In this document: positions 1 through 11,521 of the stretch, in pieces
How positions within the stretch are numbered: position 1 is the stretch's first letter
How the letters are laid out: each line of letters starts with the position of its first letter
Assembly (NCBI RefSeq): GCF_002802865.1
Contig: NZ_PGLQ01000004.1
Location: 1 to 64,000 of the forward strand
Reading direction: 5' to 3'
DNA from: Bifidobacterium scaligerum
GTDB taxonomy: Bacteria; Actinomycetota; Actinomycetes; Actinomycetales; Bifidobacteriaceae
DNA length: 64,000 bases
Notes under the pieces: model-generated
What the model saw: only the letters and a program-made list of their open reading frames with translations
What the model was told of the DNA's origin: nothing
Databases searched by the model: none
Made by a program: the position numbers and the translations under genes

Positions 1-398
1 CCATCACCCTCTACGGCCCGGCATCCAATCCGGTTCCCCTGACACACGGCTTTATAACTGCCGGCCGACGCGTCGGCGCCGGCACGCATGCTCCCACAAC
101 ACCCCACACGCAACCCCCGACGGGTATCGCACGCATGAGGTTTGGCCATCATCCGCTTTCGCTCGCCACTACTCACGGAATATCCTTTCCTGCAGGTACT
201 GAGATGTTTCACTTCCCTGCGTACCCCCCGCCCGAAGGCGGTGCCAACCCATGACGGCTGGCGGGTTCCCCCATTCGGAAATCCTCGGATCAAAGCCCGC
301 TTGGCGGCTCCCCGAGGCCTATCGCGGCCTGCAACGTCCTTCATCGGTCCTGTCTGCCAAGGCATCCACCACACGCCCTTGCAAGCAACACGGCCACA
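1..398 (-). rRNA. rrl: 23S ribosomal RNA, 5' part (runs off the window)
   Basis: The reverse complement reads as the start of a high-GC Gram-positive 23S rRNA, including the conserved segment that ends in GTGGTGGATGCCTTGGCA (about 360-385). The gene is on the minus strand and its remainder lies outside the left edge. The exact 5' end is estimated from the conserved start and may be off by ten bases or so. It follows the 16S gene in the usual 16S-23S order. Confidence 0.95.
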
Positions 399-2396
<1,998 letters not shown>

Positions 2397-2568
2397 TTAG
2401 CGAAGAGAACCATAGATGACTCTCAAAATTAAGAAAAAGACGAGCAATCCTTTTAAGGAAAAGGACACACTCACAAAAACCTCGTCCCGTTTCAACCAAC
2501 CAAGGACCCGACCACGAAACAGGCCGGGCACGAGACAAGCTGGCAATCATTGACTATAAAGAAGTAGT

Positions 2569-2594
2569 ACAAACACGCTCTTGAGTTCTCAAAC
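2569..2594 (-). promoter_or_regulatory. rRNA leader element (boxA/antitermination-type)
   Basis: The minus strand reads TTTGAGAACTCAAGAGCGTG followed by TTTG. This closely resembles the conserved leader element upstream of mycobacterial and other actinobacterial 16S genes (TTTGAGAACTCAATAGTGTG), associated with antitermination and processing. It lies about 175 bp upstream of the mature 16S 5' end. Confidence 0.7.
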
Positions 2595-2669
2595 CACCAC
2601 CACACCAGCAGACAGGACCCCGAACCATCAGGGGCAGAAGCCCGCCGTGCCGAGCGGCAACAGATGAAT

Positions 2670-2698
2670 AACTTACACGCAAAACCACGAACACGCAA
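2670..2698 (-). promoter_or_regulatory. Candidate rRNA operon promoter
   Basis: On the minus strand a -35-like TTGCGT (2693-2698) is followed by a 17-bp spacer and a -10-like TAAGTT (2670-2675), upstream of the leader element. Spacing is ideal but the hexamers are imperfect. Other promoters may exist further up; 2396-3027 holds no gene that I can support. Confidence 0.4.
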
Positions 2699-2965
2699 AC
2701 CAAGGCACACGAAAACACGCCAAAACGTTGCAACGCCGGCGTTCCCTCGGCGTGTCGAAATTTGATGAACCCACGCCTTGATCGCTACATTACGCCTGTT
2801 TCCCACGCCAACAGGAACCGACACCGAATATCCGACGGCGTGTCATAACAATTCACGCCACGTTCAACTCCATTGTTCTTCCATGAATGCCACAAATGTA
2901 TTCCGCACCGACTTTCCCGCTCCGGTAAGTAACTCTGGCCATGCAAGCAACTGTGCACAATACAA

Positions 2966-2997
2966 AAAGGGACCTTCCCAATTGGGAAGATCCCTTA
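2966..2997 (-). terminator. Rho-independent terminator of rplK-rplA
   Basis: On the minus strand AAGGGATCTTCCC pairs with GGGAAGGTCCCTT around a short AATT loop, followed by a TTTTTG run. It sits about 30 bp beyond the rplA stop codon and also insulates the rRNA operon downstream. Confidence 0.9.
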
Positions 2998-3027
2998 ATA
3001 GCTTTCAGCTTATTCAGCTAGCCTCGC

Positions 3028-3720
3028 TCAGGCCAGGATGCTCGGATCAACCGGCACGCCCGGGTTCATCGTGGAGGTGATGGTCGCCTTAGTCAGGTAA
3101 CGGCCCTTCACGGTGGACGGCTTGAGACGCTTGACTTCGTCAGCCACAGCCTTGAAGTTCTCGTCCAGAGCAGCCTCATCGAAGCTCAGCTTGCCGATCA
3201 GGAAGCTCAGGTTGCCGTTCTTGTCGACACGGAACTCGATCTTGCCGCCCTTGATGTCCTTGACAGCCTTGGTGACATCCATGGTCACGGTGCCGGTCTT
3301 CGGGTTCGGCATCAGGCCACGCGGACCGAGCACACGACCCAGACGGCCAACCTTGCCCATCATGTCCGGGGTGGCAACCACGGCATCGAAGTCGAGGAAG
3401 CCGCCCTGAACCTTGGCGATCAGGTCGTCATCACCGACGATATCGGCACCGGCCTCGGTAGCTTCGGTGGCCTTCGGGCCACGAGCGAACACGAGGACCT
3501 TAGCGGTCTTACCAGTGCCGTGAGGCAGGTTGACGGTACCACGCACGAGCTGGTCAGCCTTGCGCGGATCAACGTTCAGACGGAACACAGCTTCGACGGT
3601 CTGGTCGAAGTTGTAGGAGGGCATGCTCTTCAGGAGAGCGATGGCCTCGTTGGCGGTGTAGAGGTTGTTGCGATCGACGCGCTCAGCGGCTTCGCGGTAC
3701 TTCTTGGAACGCTTTACCAT
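3028..3720 (-). CDS. rplA: 50S ribosomal protein L1
   Basis: This 230-residue protein is full-length L1. It begins [16 protein letters not shown] and contains the L1 signature region near residues 120-140 ([15 protein letters not shown]). L1 binds 23S rRNA at the mobile L1 stalk near the E site and in many bacteria represses translation of its own operon. It lies 15 bp downstream of rplK in the same orientation, so the two form one transcript ending at the terminator at 2966-2997. The start has a plausible AAGGAGATAG Shine-Dalgarno. Confidence 0.98.
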   Translation of the reverse strand: MVKRSKKYREAAERVDRNNLYTANEAIALLKSMPSYNFDQTVEAVFRLNVDPRKADQLVRGTVNLPHGTGKTAKVLVFARGPKATEATEAGADIVGDDDLIAKVQGGFLDFDAVVATPDMMGKVGRLGRVLGPRGLMPNPKTGTVTMDVTKAVKDIKGGKIEFRVDKNGNLSFLIGKLSFDEAALDENFKAVADEVKRLKPSTVKGRYLTKATITSTMNPGVPVDPSILA

Positions 3721-3735
3721 CTGTCTATCTCCTTA

Positions 3736-4167
3736 TCAGTCCGTAACCGTGATGCCCATCGAGCGAGCGGTGCCCTCGATGATCTTCATGCCGGCCTCGA
3801 TGTCGCGAGCAGACAGATCTTCCATCTTGGTCTCAGCGATTTCGCGAACCTGCGCCTTGGTGACCGAGCCGACCTTGTGGGTCAGCGGGTTCTCGGTGCC
3901 CTTCTCGATGCCAGCAGCCTTCTTCAGCAGGGCTGCGGCCGGCGGGGTCTTGAGAACGAAGGTGAAGGAACGATCCTCGTAAACGGTGATCTCGACAGGG
4001 ATGACCTGACCCATCTTGTCCTGTGTCTGGGCATTGTAAGCCTTGCAGAAGTCCATGATGTTCACGCCATGGGAGCCGAGGGCCGGACCCAGCGGCGGGG
4101 CCGGGTTGGCCTTGCCTGCCTGAATCTGCAGCTTGATCAGCGCTGAGACTTTCTTCTTGGGAGCCAT
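3736..4167 (-). CDS. rplK: 50S ribosomal protein L11
   Basis: This 143-residue protein begins [16 protein letters not shown] and has the L11 hallmarks: the proline-rich [11 protein letters not shown] switch near residue 20 and the C-terminal rRNA-binding domain ending in [11 protein letters not shown]11 forms the GTPase-associated centre with 23S rRNA. In many bacteria nusG and secE precede rplK; here an ABC exporter operon lies upstream on the same strand, so rplK-rplA must use its own promoter. Confidence 0.98.
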   Translation of the reverse strand: MAPKKKVSALIKLQIQAGKANPAPPLGPALGSHGVNIMDFCKAYNAQTQDKMGQVIPVEITVYEDRSFTFVLKTPPAAALLKKAAGIEKGTENPLTHKVGSVTKAQVREIAETKMEDLSARDIEAGMKIIEGTARSMGITVTD

Positions 4168-4345
4168 AATATGGTTCTTCTTTCTATAACGCGGTTCAAA
4201 TGGTCGCCACCAGCAACCTCTTGCCTACGCATATGCGGTCTTGACTCGTTATTTATCCGCACATATGTAAGGTTCGAAGCCACGAGTGGTCTCCTCCCGC
4301 AACTTATATTGCTGTGCTGTGCTAGCGGGTCTTCCCTCCAGACAC

Positions 4346-4374
4346 AAGCTTTCCTATTATGCGGAGATGAGTGG
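4346..4374 (-). promoter_or_regulatory. Possible rplK-rplA promoter
   Basis: In the 320-bp gap upstream of rplK the minus strand carries TTGTGT and, after exactly 17 bp, TAGCAC. Its placement implies a long leader of about 150 nt, which would leave room for L1-type control. The hexamers are weak, so this is only a candidate; coordinates are approximate. Confidence 0.3.
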
Positions 4375-4398
4375 ACAATATTGGTCACGCAAAAATGT

Positions 4399-4436
4399 CA
4401 AAAGCTCTCCCCGTCAATCCGGTTGACCGAGGAGAG
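4399..4436 (-). terminator. Terminator of the ABC exporter operon
   Basis: On the minus strand GCTCTCC...GGTCAA pairs with TTGAC...GGAGAGC around CCGG, followed by TTTTGACATTTTTG. It stands about 50 bp after the stop codon of the downstream ABC subunit and separates the exporter operon from rplK. Confidence 0.85.
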
Positions 4437-4488
4437 CCTCAGCATATTCTTACGACAAGATCAGCTTGACCTAGCCAAGCAGTCCGTA

Positions 4489-6504
4489 TTACTCCAGTTC
4501 CACCGCACCTGTGTACAGCTGGTAATACTCGCCCTTCTGCGCGATCAGCTCATCATGCGAGCCGCGCTCGATGATGTTGCCGTGGTCGAGCACCATGATC
4601 ACGTCGGAGTTGCGCACGGTGGACAGACGGTGGGCGATCACGAAAACCGTACGGCCCTTCATCAGCGCATCCATACCAGCTTGCACCACTTCCTCGGTGC
4701 GAGTGTCGATCGAGGAGGTTGCCTCATCGAGAATCAGGGCCGGGGAATCGGCCACTGCGGCGCGTGCGATGGAGATCAGCTGGCGCTGGCCTTGGGACAG
4801 ACCTGAACCATCACCTTCGAGCACGGTCTGATAGCCCTGCGGCAGCATGCGAATGAAGCCGTCCGCGTTCACCAGTTTTGCCGCCTCGATGCATTCCTCA
4901 TCGGTGGCGTTCAGACGGCCATAACGAATGTTGTCCATCACGGTGCCGGTGAACAGGTTCACGTCCTGCAGCACGATGCCGAGCGAACGGCGCAGATCAG
5001 GTTTACGAATGTTCTTCACATCGATGCCGTCGTACAGAATCTGACCTTCCTGAATATCGTAGAAACGATTGATCAGGTTAGTCACCGTGGTCTTGCCGGC
5101 ACCGGTGGCACCGACGAGCGCCATCTTCTGGCCGGGTTTGGCGAACCAAGTGATGTCGTGCAGTACAGGCTTGTCCGGATTGTAGCCGAACGTCACGTTG
5201 GTGAAGCGTACATCGCCCTGCAGCAGCGTCAAGCGGCCGTCCGGTGAGGTAATCGCCTGTTCCTTGGCTTTCAGCGCCACTTCACGGGCGGCCCCGTGCA
5301 GCTTTTCGGCGGCCTTCAACGAACGGGTACCGTCGTCACCGGCTTCACGCTTCCACGCCCAATGACCAGTCTCATGATCGACTTCCGTCATCGTACGACC
5401 GTCTTCGCCAAGCTCCACGTTGACCAAAGTCACCGTGCCATTATCGGACTCGACGGTCTCATCCATCAGCGCGAAGATGCGGGAGGCACCGGCGAGCGCC
5501 ATCATCACCATGTTGAGCTGCATGGACACCTGACCGAGCGGGTTGATGAACGAACGGGACAGGGTCAACAGGGAGATCAGCGTACCGAGGGTCAGCTGAC
5601 CAAAGCCGTTCAATCCCACGTTGCCCACGCCGGCGAGCGCCATGGCACCGCCCACGATGGCGAGCAGGATGTAAAGCATGTAGCCCATGTTGCCCACCAC
5701 TGGCATCGTGACGTTGCCCCAGGTGTTGGCTTCGGCGGAAGCCGCGAACAGTTCCTCGTTCTTCTCGTCGAAGGTCTTCTGCGTGGCGTCTTCATGGTTG
5801 AAGACCTTGATGACCTTCTGCCCGTTCACGGATTCCTCCACGAACGCGTTCACATCACCCAGCCACTGCTGCTGCTTGACGAAGAAGCGACCCGCGCGAC
5901 CGACAATCGCCTTGACCACGAAGAACAGGCCCACGGTGAACAACAGCACGAACACGGTGATCGGAATGGAGAGCCACAGCATCGAAATCACAGCGGCGAT
6001 CGCGGAGATGGCGGAGGCGAACATCTGCGGGAAGGACTGGGAGATGGCCTGGCGCAGCGTATCCGTATCGTTGGTGTAGCGGCTCATGATGTCGCCGTGT
6101 TCGTTGGTGTCGAAATAACGGATCGGCAGATGCTGCTGGTGGGCGAACATGTCGTCACGAATCTTCTTCAGCGTGCCCTGCTCGACGGTGACGATCAACC
6201 ATTGCCACAGCCAGCTGGCCACAATGCCGGCCACATACAGGCAGCCCATCAGAGTAATCGCTTGCAGCAGCGGACCCCAGTCCGGATTCTCGGCCCCTAC
6301 CATCGGCAGAATGTAGGTATCAATCAGTGATTGGAGGAACAGCGCGGAGCCGGCTTGGGCGGCGGCACCGACGAGGATGCACACCACAATGGCCACCACA
6401 CGCCACTTGTATTGCATGATGTAGCCGAAGATGCGCTTGGTGGTGCCGGGGGCCGGCTTGCCCATGGCGGGCTTGCGGTTCTTGAAACTTTGCTTGTCGC
6501 TCAT
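4489..6504 (-). CDS. ABC exporter subunit, catalytically complete half (heterodimer partner B)
   Basis: 671 residues: an N-terminal six-helix exporter domain (about 30-350) fused to an ATPase domain (about 430-660). The Walker A is GATGAGKTT and the Walker B LILDEATSSID keeps the catalytic glutamate, but the signature is LSQGQ instead of LSGGQ. The linker (about 355-425) carries an unusually long charged insert. It overlaps the upstream gene by 4 nt (ATGA), which implies translational coupling. Together they resemble heterodimeric multidrug exporters of the LmrCD/BmrCD/TM287-288 type. The substrate is unknown; MarR control suggests export of a toxic compound. Confidence 0.93.
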   Translation of the reverse strand: MSDKQSFKNRKPAMGKPAPGTTKRIFGYIMQYKWRVVAIVVCILVGAAAQAGSALFLQSLIDTYILPMVGAENPDWGPLLQAITLMGCLYVAGIVASWLWQWLIVTVEQGTLKKIRDDMFAHQQHLPIRYFDTNEHGDIMSRYTNDTDTLRQAISQSFPQMFASAISAIAAVISMLWLSIPITVFVLLFTVGLFFVVKAIVGRAGRFFVKQQQWLGDVNAFVEESVNGQKVIKVFNHEDATQKTFDEKNEELFAASAEANTWGNVTMPVVGNMGYMLYILLAIVGGAMALAGVGNVGLNGFGQLTLGTLISLLTLSRSFINPLGQVSMQLNMVMMALAGASRIFALMDETVESDNGTVTLVNVELGEDGRTMTEVDHETGHWAWKREAGDDGTRSLKAAEKLHGAAREVALKAKEQAITSPDGRLTLLQGDVRFTNVTFGYNPDKPVLHDITWFAKPGQKMALVGATGAGKTTVTNLINRFYDIQEGQILYDGIDVKNIRKPDLRRSLGIVLQDVNLFTGTVMDNIRYGRLNATDEECIEAAKLVNADGFIRMLPQGYQTVLEGDGSGLSQGQRQLISIARAAVADSPALILDEATSSIDTRTEEVVQAGMDALMKGRTVFVIAHRLSTVRNSDVIMVLDHGNIIERGSHDELIAQKGEYYQLYTGAVELE

Positions 6505-8450
6505 CGTGTCTCTCCTTCCTCTGCTGCGTTCTTGATGTTCTCGGCTTCCTTGGCTGCGGCCTGTTCGAGCTCGGACTGGCCCGCCGCCGTGTTCTTGGTT
6601 TGCGATTCGTAGATGGAACGGTATTCGTCGCAGGTCTTGAGCAGTTCGTCATGCGTGCCGCGGGCCATGATGCGGCCTTCGTCCATGACCAGAATCATGT
6701 CGGATTCCTGCACCGAGGCCACACGCTGGGCGATGATGATCTTGGTGGTGTCCGGAATCTCATGGTGGAAGGCTTCACGAATCAGCTTGTCGGTTTTGGT
6801 GTCGACCGCGGACGTGGAGTCATCCAGAATCAGGATCTTCGGCTTCTTGAGCAGCGCACGCGCGATGCACAGGCGCTGGCGCTGGCCGCCGGAGACGTTG
6901 GTGCCGCCCTGCTCGATGTAGGTGTCGTACTTGTCCGGGAATTCCTGGATGAAGCCGTCGGCCTGCGCGAGCTGGCATGCGTGGCGAATCTCCTCATCGG
7001 TGGCGTCCGGGTTACCCCAGCGCAGGTTCTCTGCGATGGTGCCGGAGAACAGTACGTTCTTCTGCAGTACCATGGCCACCTGGTCACGCAGAACTTCGAG
7101 ATCGTACTCGCGCACGTCGCGACCACCGACCTTGAGCGAGCCAACGGAGACATCGTAAAGTCTGGGGACCAGCTGCACCAGCGAGGACTTTGCGGAACCG
7201 GTGCCGCCGACGATGCCCACCGTTGCGCCGGAGGGGATGGTCAGGTTGATGTCGTCAAGCACCGGCTTTTCGGAACTGTCGGAATAGCGGAAGGTGACAT
7301 CGTCGAATTCGATGGAACCATCGGCCACGTTCTTGACCGGGTTCTCCGGATCAACCACCGTGCTCTTTTCCTGCAGCACCTGGCAGATTCGTTCGGCGGA
7401 AGCCTGGGAGATGATGAACATGACGAAGATCATCGACAACATCATCATGGCCATCAGAATCTGCATGGCGTAAGTCACCAGTGCGGTCAGATCACCGGTG
7501 GTGAGTCCCAGTGCGGCATTGTTGCCGGAGGCTACGATCTGCTGGGCTCCCATCCAGGAGATCAGGATCATCGAGGCGTAGATGCAGAACATCATGATCG
7601 GGCTGTTGAAGCTCATGATGCGCTCGGCGAGCGTGAAGTCCTTGAAGATGTGCTTGGAGATGCGATCGAACTTGTGGATTTCGAAGGATTCGCGGTTGTA
7701 GGACTTCACCACGCGGATGCCTTGCAGGTTCTCATCCACCACGTTGTTCAACGCGTCGTAGGTGTGGAACACACGCTCGAATACCGGGTGCACCAGCACC
7801 GCGAGTCCACACAGGCCGATGGCCAAGATCGGGATGCAGGCGAGGAACACCATCGAAATCGACGGGCTGATGCGGAAAGAGAAGATCCACGCCACGATCA
7901 CCATGATCGGGGCGCGTACGCCCATACGCACCATCATGCCGTAGGCCATCTGCAGGTTGGTCACGTCAGTGGTTAAACGGGTGATGATGGAGCCGGTGGA
8001 GAAGCGGTCGATGTTGGTGAAGCTGAATCGCTGCACCTGTTCGAACTGGTCTCGGCGCAGGTTCTTGGCAAAGCCTGCCGCTGCGATGGCGGCGTACTTT
8101 CCGGCCAGGAAGCCGCAAGCTAGAGAGACAAGGGAACAGACCAAGAGAATCAGGCCGAATTTGATGATGGCGGGCATGCTGCCGCCGGTAATGCCCTGAT
8201 CAATCAGGGTGGCCATCACCGTAGGAATCACGATTTCCAGAATGGCTTCGATGAACACAAACAACGGAGCCAGCAGACTTTCCCTGGTGTATTCGCGCAT
8301 CGATCCGGCCAGTGTGCGGATGATGTGCTTGGGGCGCTCCGGCTCGACGGCTTTGCGCGAACGTTCGATGGCCGCCTCGGTGGCGGCTGCGCTGTCTTCC
8401 GCCGTCACATTGCCGGCTGCGGCATTGCGCTTGGCTGCGGTATCGCTCAT
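6501..8450 (-). CDS. ABC exporter subunit, degenerate-site half (heterodimer partner A)
   Basis: 649 residues with an exporter membrane domain (about 60-350) and ATPase domain (about 385-620). The Walker A is GGTGSAKSS, the signature VSGGQRQ is near canonical, and the Walker B ends LILDDSTSAVD, with aspartate where the catalytic glutamate should be. Paired with the product of 4489-6504, this should give one active and one degenerate ATP site. The start has GGAGGAG just upstream and overlaps the regulator stop by 4 nt, so regulator and exporter form one operon. Confidence 0.93.
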   Translation of the reverse strand: MSDTAAKRNAAAGNVTAEDSAAATEAAIERSRKAVEPERPKHIIRTLAGSMREYTRESLLAPLFVFIEAILEIVIPTVMATLIDQGITGGSMPAIIKFGLILLVCSLVSLACGFLAGKYAAIAAAGFAKNLRRDQFEQVQRFSFTNIDRFSTGSIITRLTTDVTNLQMAYGMMVRMGVRAPIMVIVAWIFSFRISPSISMVFLACIPILAIGLCGLAVLVHPVFERVFHTYDALNNVVDENLQGIRVVKSYNRESFEIHKFDRISKHIFKDFTLAERIMSFNSPIMMFCIYASMILISWMGAQQIVASGNNAALGLTTGDLTALVTYAMQILMAMMMLSMIFVMFIISQASAERICQVLQEKSTVVDPENPVKNVADGSIEFDDVTFRYSDSSEKPVLDDINLTIPSGATVGIVGGTGSAKSSLVQLVPRLYDVSVGSLKVGGRDVREYDLEVLRDQVAMVLQKNVLFSGTIAENLRWGNPDATDEEIRHACQLAQADGFIQEFPDKYDTYIEQGGTNVSGGQRQRLCIARALLKKPKILILDDSTSAVDTKTDKLIREAFHHEIPDTTKIIIAQRVASVQESDMILVMDEGRIMARGTHDELLKTCDEYRSIYESQTKNTAAGQSELEQAAAKEAENIKNAAEEGETR

Positions 8451-8920
8451 TTATTCTCCTCCTTCATATCGCGTTCGTATTCTCGTTGTGCGGCATCGAT
8501 GTTCGCTCGCATGCGTCTGACGCAATCGCGTAAAGCTGCTTGCTCTTCCGAGGACAGCCCTTCGACCAACAAACGTTCCACACGCTCGCCGTTGGCTTTG
8601 AGGTCGGCCACGATGGAATCGGCCTTGCTGGTGAGCACGATGCGTTTGAGTCTGGCATCATGGGCCACCGGCTCGCGCACGATCAGGCCTTTCTTCTCCA
8701 TCAGCGTCAATACGCGGGACGCTGTAGAGCGGGTGATGCAGAATTTCTGTTCGATGGTGTGCTGATAGACGTCCCGTCCACGGTTGCGTGCCAGGAAGAT
8801 GATGATATGGGCGTTGCCGCCGGTGGCCATACGGGCTGACTCCGGCATGCTTTCGCCTAGATATCGATCTACGGCTTTGCTCAGTGAACGCATTTCGATA
8901 CTGAGGGCATGATGATCCAC
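8447..8920 (-). CDS. MarR-family transcriptional regulator
   Basis: A winged helix-turn-helix protein of 157 residues; the recognition region reads STASRVLTLMEKKGLI and the wing follows (AHDARLKRIVLT). I chose the GTG at 8920 because GGGGGAG lies 5 bp upstream and because the longer frame adds a cysteine-rich stretch over the operator region that does not look like protein. The gene heads the exporter operon (4-nt overlap) and a set of palindromes sits just upstream. It probably represses its own operon until a ligand binds. The ligand cannot be read from sequence. Confidence 0.88.
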   Translation of the reverse strand: MDHHALSIEMRSLSKAVDRYLGESMPESARMATGGNAHIIIFLARNRGRDVYQHTIEQKFCITRSTASRVLTLMEKKGLIVREPVAHDARLKRIVLTSKADSIVADLKANGERVERLLVEGLSSEEQAALRDCVRRMRANIDAAQREYERDMKEENK

Positions 8921-8979
8921 GGCTCTCCCCCATTTCGCTTGCTTACTGCTGTTTCTGCCCGACAGTTGCGTCGCATCTG

Positions 8980-9042
8980 CAACTGTTGTATATGCAACGA
9001 AACAGTGTAATACGTACCACATACAACAGTTGCACATGCAAC
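8980..9042 (-). promoter_or_regulatory. Cluster of MarR-type operators
   Basis: Three overlapping dyads lie 60-120 bp upstream of the regulator start. GTTGCACATGCAAC (9029-9042) is a perfect 14-bp palindrome apart from its 2-bp centre. GTTGTATATGCAAC (8985-8998) has one mismatch. CAACTGTTGTAT (8980-8991) is repeated inverted at 9021-9032. The arrangement fits a MarR dimer binding two sites in an autoregulated promoter. Confidence 0.75.
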
Positions 9043-9077
9043 AATCAGCGTGTCGCGCATCACAGCACATCGCAAAA

Positions 9078-9109
9078 GGCTCCCCTCTACCGATTCATAG
9101 AGGGGAGCC
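9078..9109 (-). terminator. Terminator after the GH3 gene
   Basis: A perfect 12-bp stem (GGCTCCCCTCTA with its complement) around an 8-nt loop; on the minus strand it is followed by TTTT. It lies 16 bp past the stop codon of the GH3 gene at 9125. Confidence 0.88.
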
Positions 9110-9124
9110 AAATCGTACGTTCTT

Positions 9125-11377
9125 TTACTTGTTCAGTTCGGCGTAACCATCGAGCAGGAACTTGGTGACGTCCTTGCCGGCTTCGCCCATCAGCGTGGGC
9201 AGCGAATTGATCGGCATGGAGTTCAGGAACATACGCATCATGGCGTTATCGGTGAGTTTCGGCAATTCACCCCTCTCGCCGGCCGCAACCAGATCGTCGA
9301 CTATTTTGGAGCCCACCGGATCAGCGGACCATTCGCCGAACGTGGACCATTCGGTCAGCGGCTGTGTTTTGCCGTCGCCGTCGAGCTCCACGCTCACCGT
9401 TGCGGCAATGTCACGAGAGCTCACACCGACTTCAATGTCGTATTCGCCGGCCTCCACATGCCAGTCGTTGAACTTCTCGGACCAGTAGGCGAACGCACGC
9501 TCGCCAAGGTCGACGGTCACGGTCTTGGACTCGCCGGCTTTCAGGAACACCTTCTCGAAGCCCTTGAGCTCGTGTACCGGGCGAGCCACGTCCGCCTTGC
9601 CCGGAGCCACGTAGATCTGCACGGTTTCGGCGGCGTCCACTGCAGAGGTGTTGGTGACGGTGGCGGTCACGGACGCGGTGTTGGCGCCGGTCTTGGCGGC
9701 AGAGACATTGGAGACCTCGAACGTGGCATAGCTTAGACCGTAGCCGAACGGGTAATCGACGGCCTTGTTGTAGGTGTCGTAGTAGCGGTAGCCGACGAAC
9801 ACGCCTTCACCGTAGTCCACATGGCCTTCCTCGCCCGGCCAGTTAAGCATGCTCGGGTCATCGTTGATATCCAGCGGAATGGACTGGGCGAGCTTGCCGG
9901 AAGGACTCACCTTGCCGAAGATCACGTCGGCGAGCGCCGGGCCACCAGCCTGCCCAAGCAGCCAGGATTCCAGAATGCCCTTGGCGTACTTGGCCCACGG
10001 ATGTACGGAGACCACGGAACCGTTGGAAAGCACCACGGCCACGTTCGGATTCACGTCGGCAACCTTACGAAGCAGTTCGATCTGCTTGGCCGGCATGTCG
10101 AGGTTTTCGCGATCGAAGCCTTCGGATTCGGCGGCTTCCGGGAGTCCCAGGAACATGAGCACCTTGTCGGCCGTCTTGGCGGCCTCAATGGCCTCGGCTT
10201 CCAGAGCTGGGTCGGCAGGCTCAAGATCGAGCGTGAAACCGGGGGCGAAGCTGGCCTCGACGCCGCGCTCGGCGAGGGTGTCGAGGAAGCTGGTCATCTT
10301 GGTGGGGGTGATGTGCGAGGAGCCGCCGCCCTGATAACGCGGGGTGCGGGCAAATTCGCCGATGACGGCGATCTTCTCGTGAGCGTTCGGATCAAGAGGC
10401 AGGATTGACTCATCGTTCTTGAGCAGCACCATGGATTCCACGGCGGCCTGATGGGCCACCTCATCGTGCGCATCCACGTCGAAACGGTAGCCGTCGATGC
10501 TCATGGCGGCACGGGCCTTGTTCGTCAGGTCGATCATGCCCTGGGCCATGCGGTCGAGCTGGGCCGGGGCGATGCGGCCGTCACGGGCGGCGTACACCAC
10601 CTGATCGTCGGTGTAGCTCGGCGGCATTTCGAGGTTCAAACCGGCGTTCAGGGAAGCCACGCGGTCGTGGTCGGCACCCCAGTCGGACATGACGATGCCT
10701 TCAAAGCCCCATTCGTCGCGCAGCACGTCGGTCAGCAGCCAATGGTTCTGGGCGGAGTGGACGCCGTTGATGCGGTTGTAGGAGCACATGATGGTCCATG
10801 GCTGGGCGGTTTTGACGATGTGCTCGAAGGCCGGGAAGTAGATTTCACGCAGGGCTCGCTGGCTGATGCGTGCGTCAACGCGCAGACGGTCGGTTTCCTG
10901 ATTGTTGGCGGCGAAGTGCTTCAGGGAGGTGCCCACGCCCTTGGACTGCACGCCGGCAACGATGCCGACCGCTTCATGACCGGCCAGATACGGGTCTTCG
11001 GACCAGTATTCGAAGCAGCGACCGCCGAGCGGGTTGCGCTTGATGTTGACGCCGGGGCCCAAGATCACGGCCACCTTCTCCTGAACGCATTCCTCGGCCA
11101 TGGCTTCGCCGACCTGGTGGATGAGCTCCGGATTCCACGAGCTGGAGAGTCCTGCTGCCGGCGGGAAGCAGGTGGCCGGCACGGAGTCGTCCAGATCGGT
11201 TTCGCCGGTGCTGGAGGCCAGGGATTTACGAAGACCGTGAGGTCCATCGGTGATCATGTAGCCGGGAATGCCTTTGGACTCGACGCCCTGCAGATGCCAA
11301 GCGTCACCGCCGGAGGTGAGGGACGCTTTCTCTTCGACGGTCAGGTCTTTGACGGAAGGGTAAGTCTGTTCGCTCAT
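9125..11377 (-). CDS. GH3 family beta-glucosidase-like enzyme (first copy)
   Basis: 750 residues, typical for a cytoplasmic GH3 enzyme with a C-terminal fibronectin-III-like domain. The TIM-barrel part has ITDGPHGLR and GVNIKRNPLGGRCFEYWSED; the nucleophile aspartate is in IVMSDWGA near residue 230. The alpha/beta sandwich domain follows (about 320-560) and the FnIII-like domain is near 590-660. No signal peptide is seen, so it should act on imported beta-glucosides or related oligosaccharides. It is divergent from a TetR gene and their promoters overlap, so that repressor very likely controls it. Specificity (glucoside, xyloside or other) is not decided by sequence. Confidence 0.93.
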   Translation of the reverse strand: MSEQTYPSVKDLTVEEKASLTSGGDAWHLQGVESKGIPGYMITDGPHGLRKSLASSTGETDLDDSVPATCFPPAAGLSSSWNPELIHQVGEAMAEECVQEKVAVILGPGVNIKRNPLGGRCFEYWSEDPYLAGHEAVGIVAGVQSKGVGTSLKHFAANNQETDRLRVDARISQRALREIYFPAFEHIVKTAQPWTIMCSYNRINGVHSAQNHWLLTDVLRDEWGFEGIVMSDWGADHDRVASLNAGLNLEMPPSYTDDQVVYAARDGRIAPAQLDRMAQGMIDLTNKARAAMSIDGYRFDVDAHDEVAHQAAVESMVLLKNDESILPLDPNAHEKIAVIGEFARTPRYQGGGSSHITPTKMTSFLDTLAERGVEASFAPGFTLDLEPADPALEAEAIEAAKTADKVLMFLGLPEAAESEGFDRENLDMPAKQIELLRKVADVNPNVAVVLSNGSVVSVHPWAKYAKGILESWLLGQAGGPALADVIFGKVSPSGKLAQSIPLDINDDPSMLNWPGEEGHVDYGEGVFVGYRYYDTYNKAVDYPFGYGLSYATFEVSNVSAAKTGANTASVTATVTNTSAVDAAETVQIYVAPGKADVARPVHELKGFEKVFLKAGESKTVTVDLGERAFAYWSEKFNDWHVEAGEYDIEVGVSSRDIAATVSVELDGDGKTQPLTEWSTFGEWSADPVGSKIVDDLVAAGERGELPKLTDNAMMRMFLNSMPINSLPTLMGEAGKDVTKFLLDGYAELNK

Positions 11378-11521
11378 GGGAACCTCTTTCTTCGAGTATG
11401 TACGTCAGCGACTGTGTTTGCGGTTCGGCAACGGGAGTTAACGATTTGAGATATCGAACGTTATGGAATGCCGGACTTCTCGCTCGATGAAATTCTTCCG
11501 CGAATTCCAAACCGTTTTCCC

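Noticed and set aside
8921-9070. Longer form of the MarR protein starting at 9070
   Set aside because: The extra residues cover the operator palindromes, are rich in Cys/His without family similarity, and no ribosome binding site supports the start.
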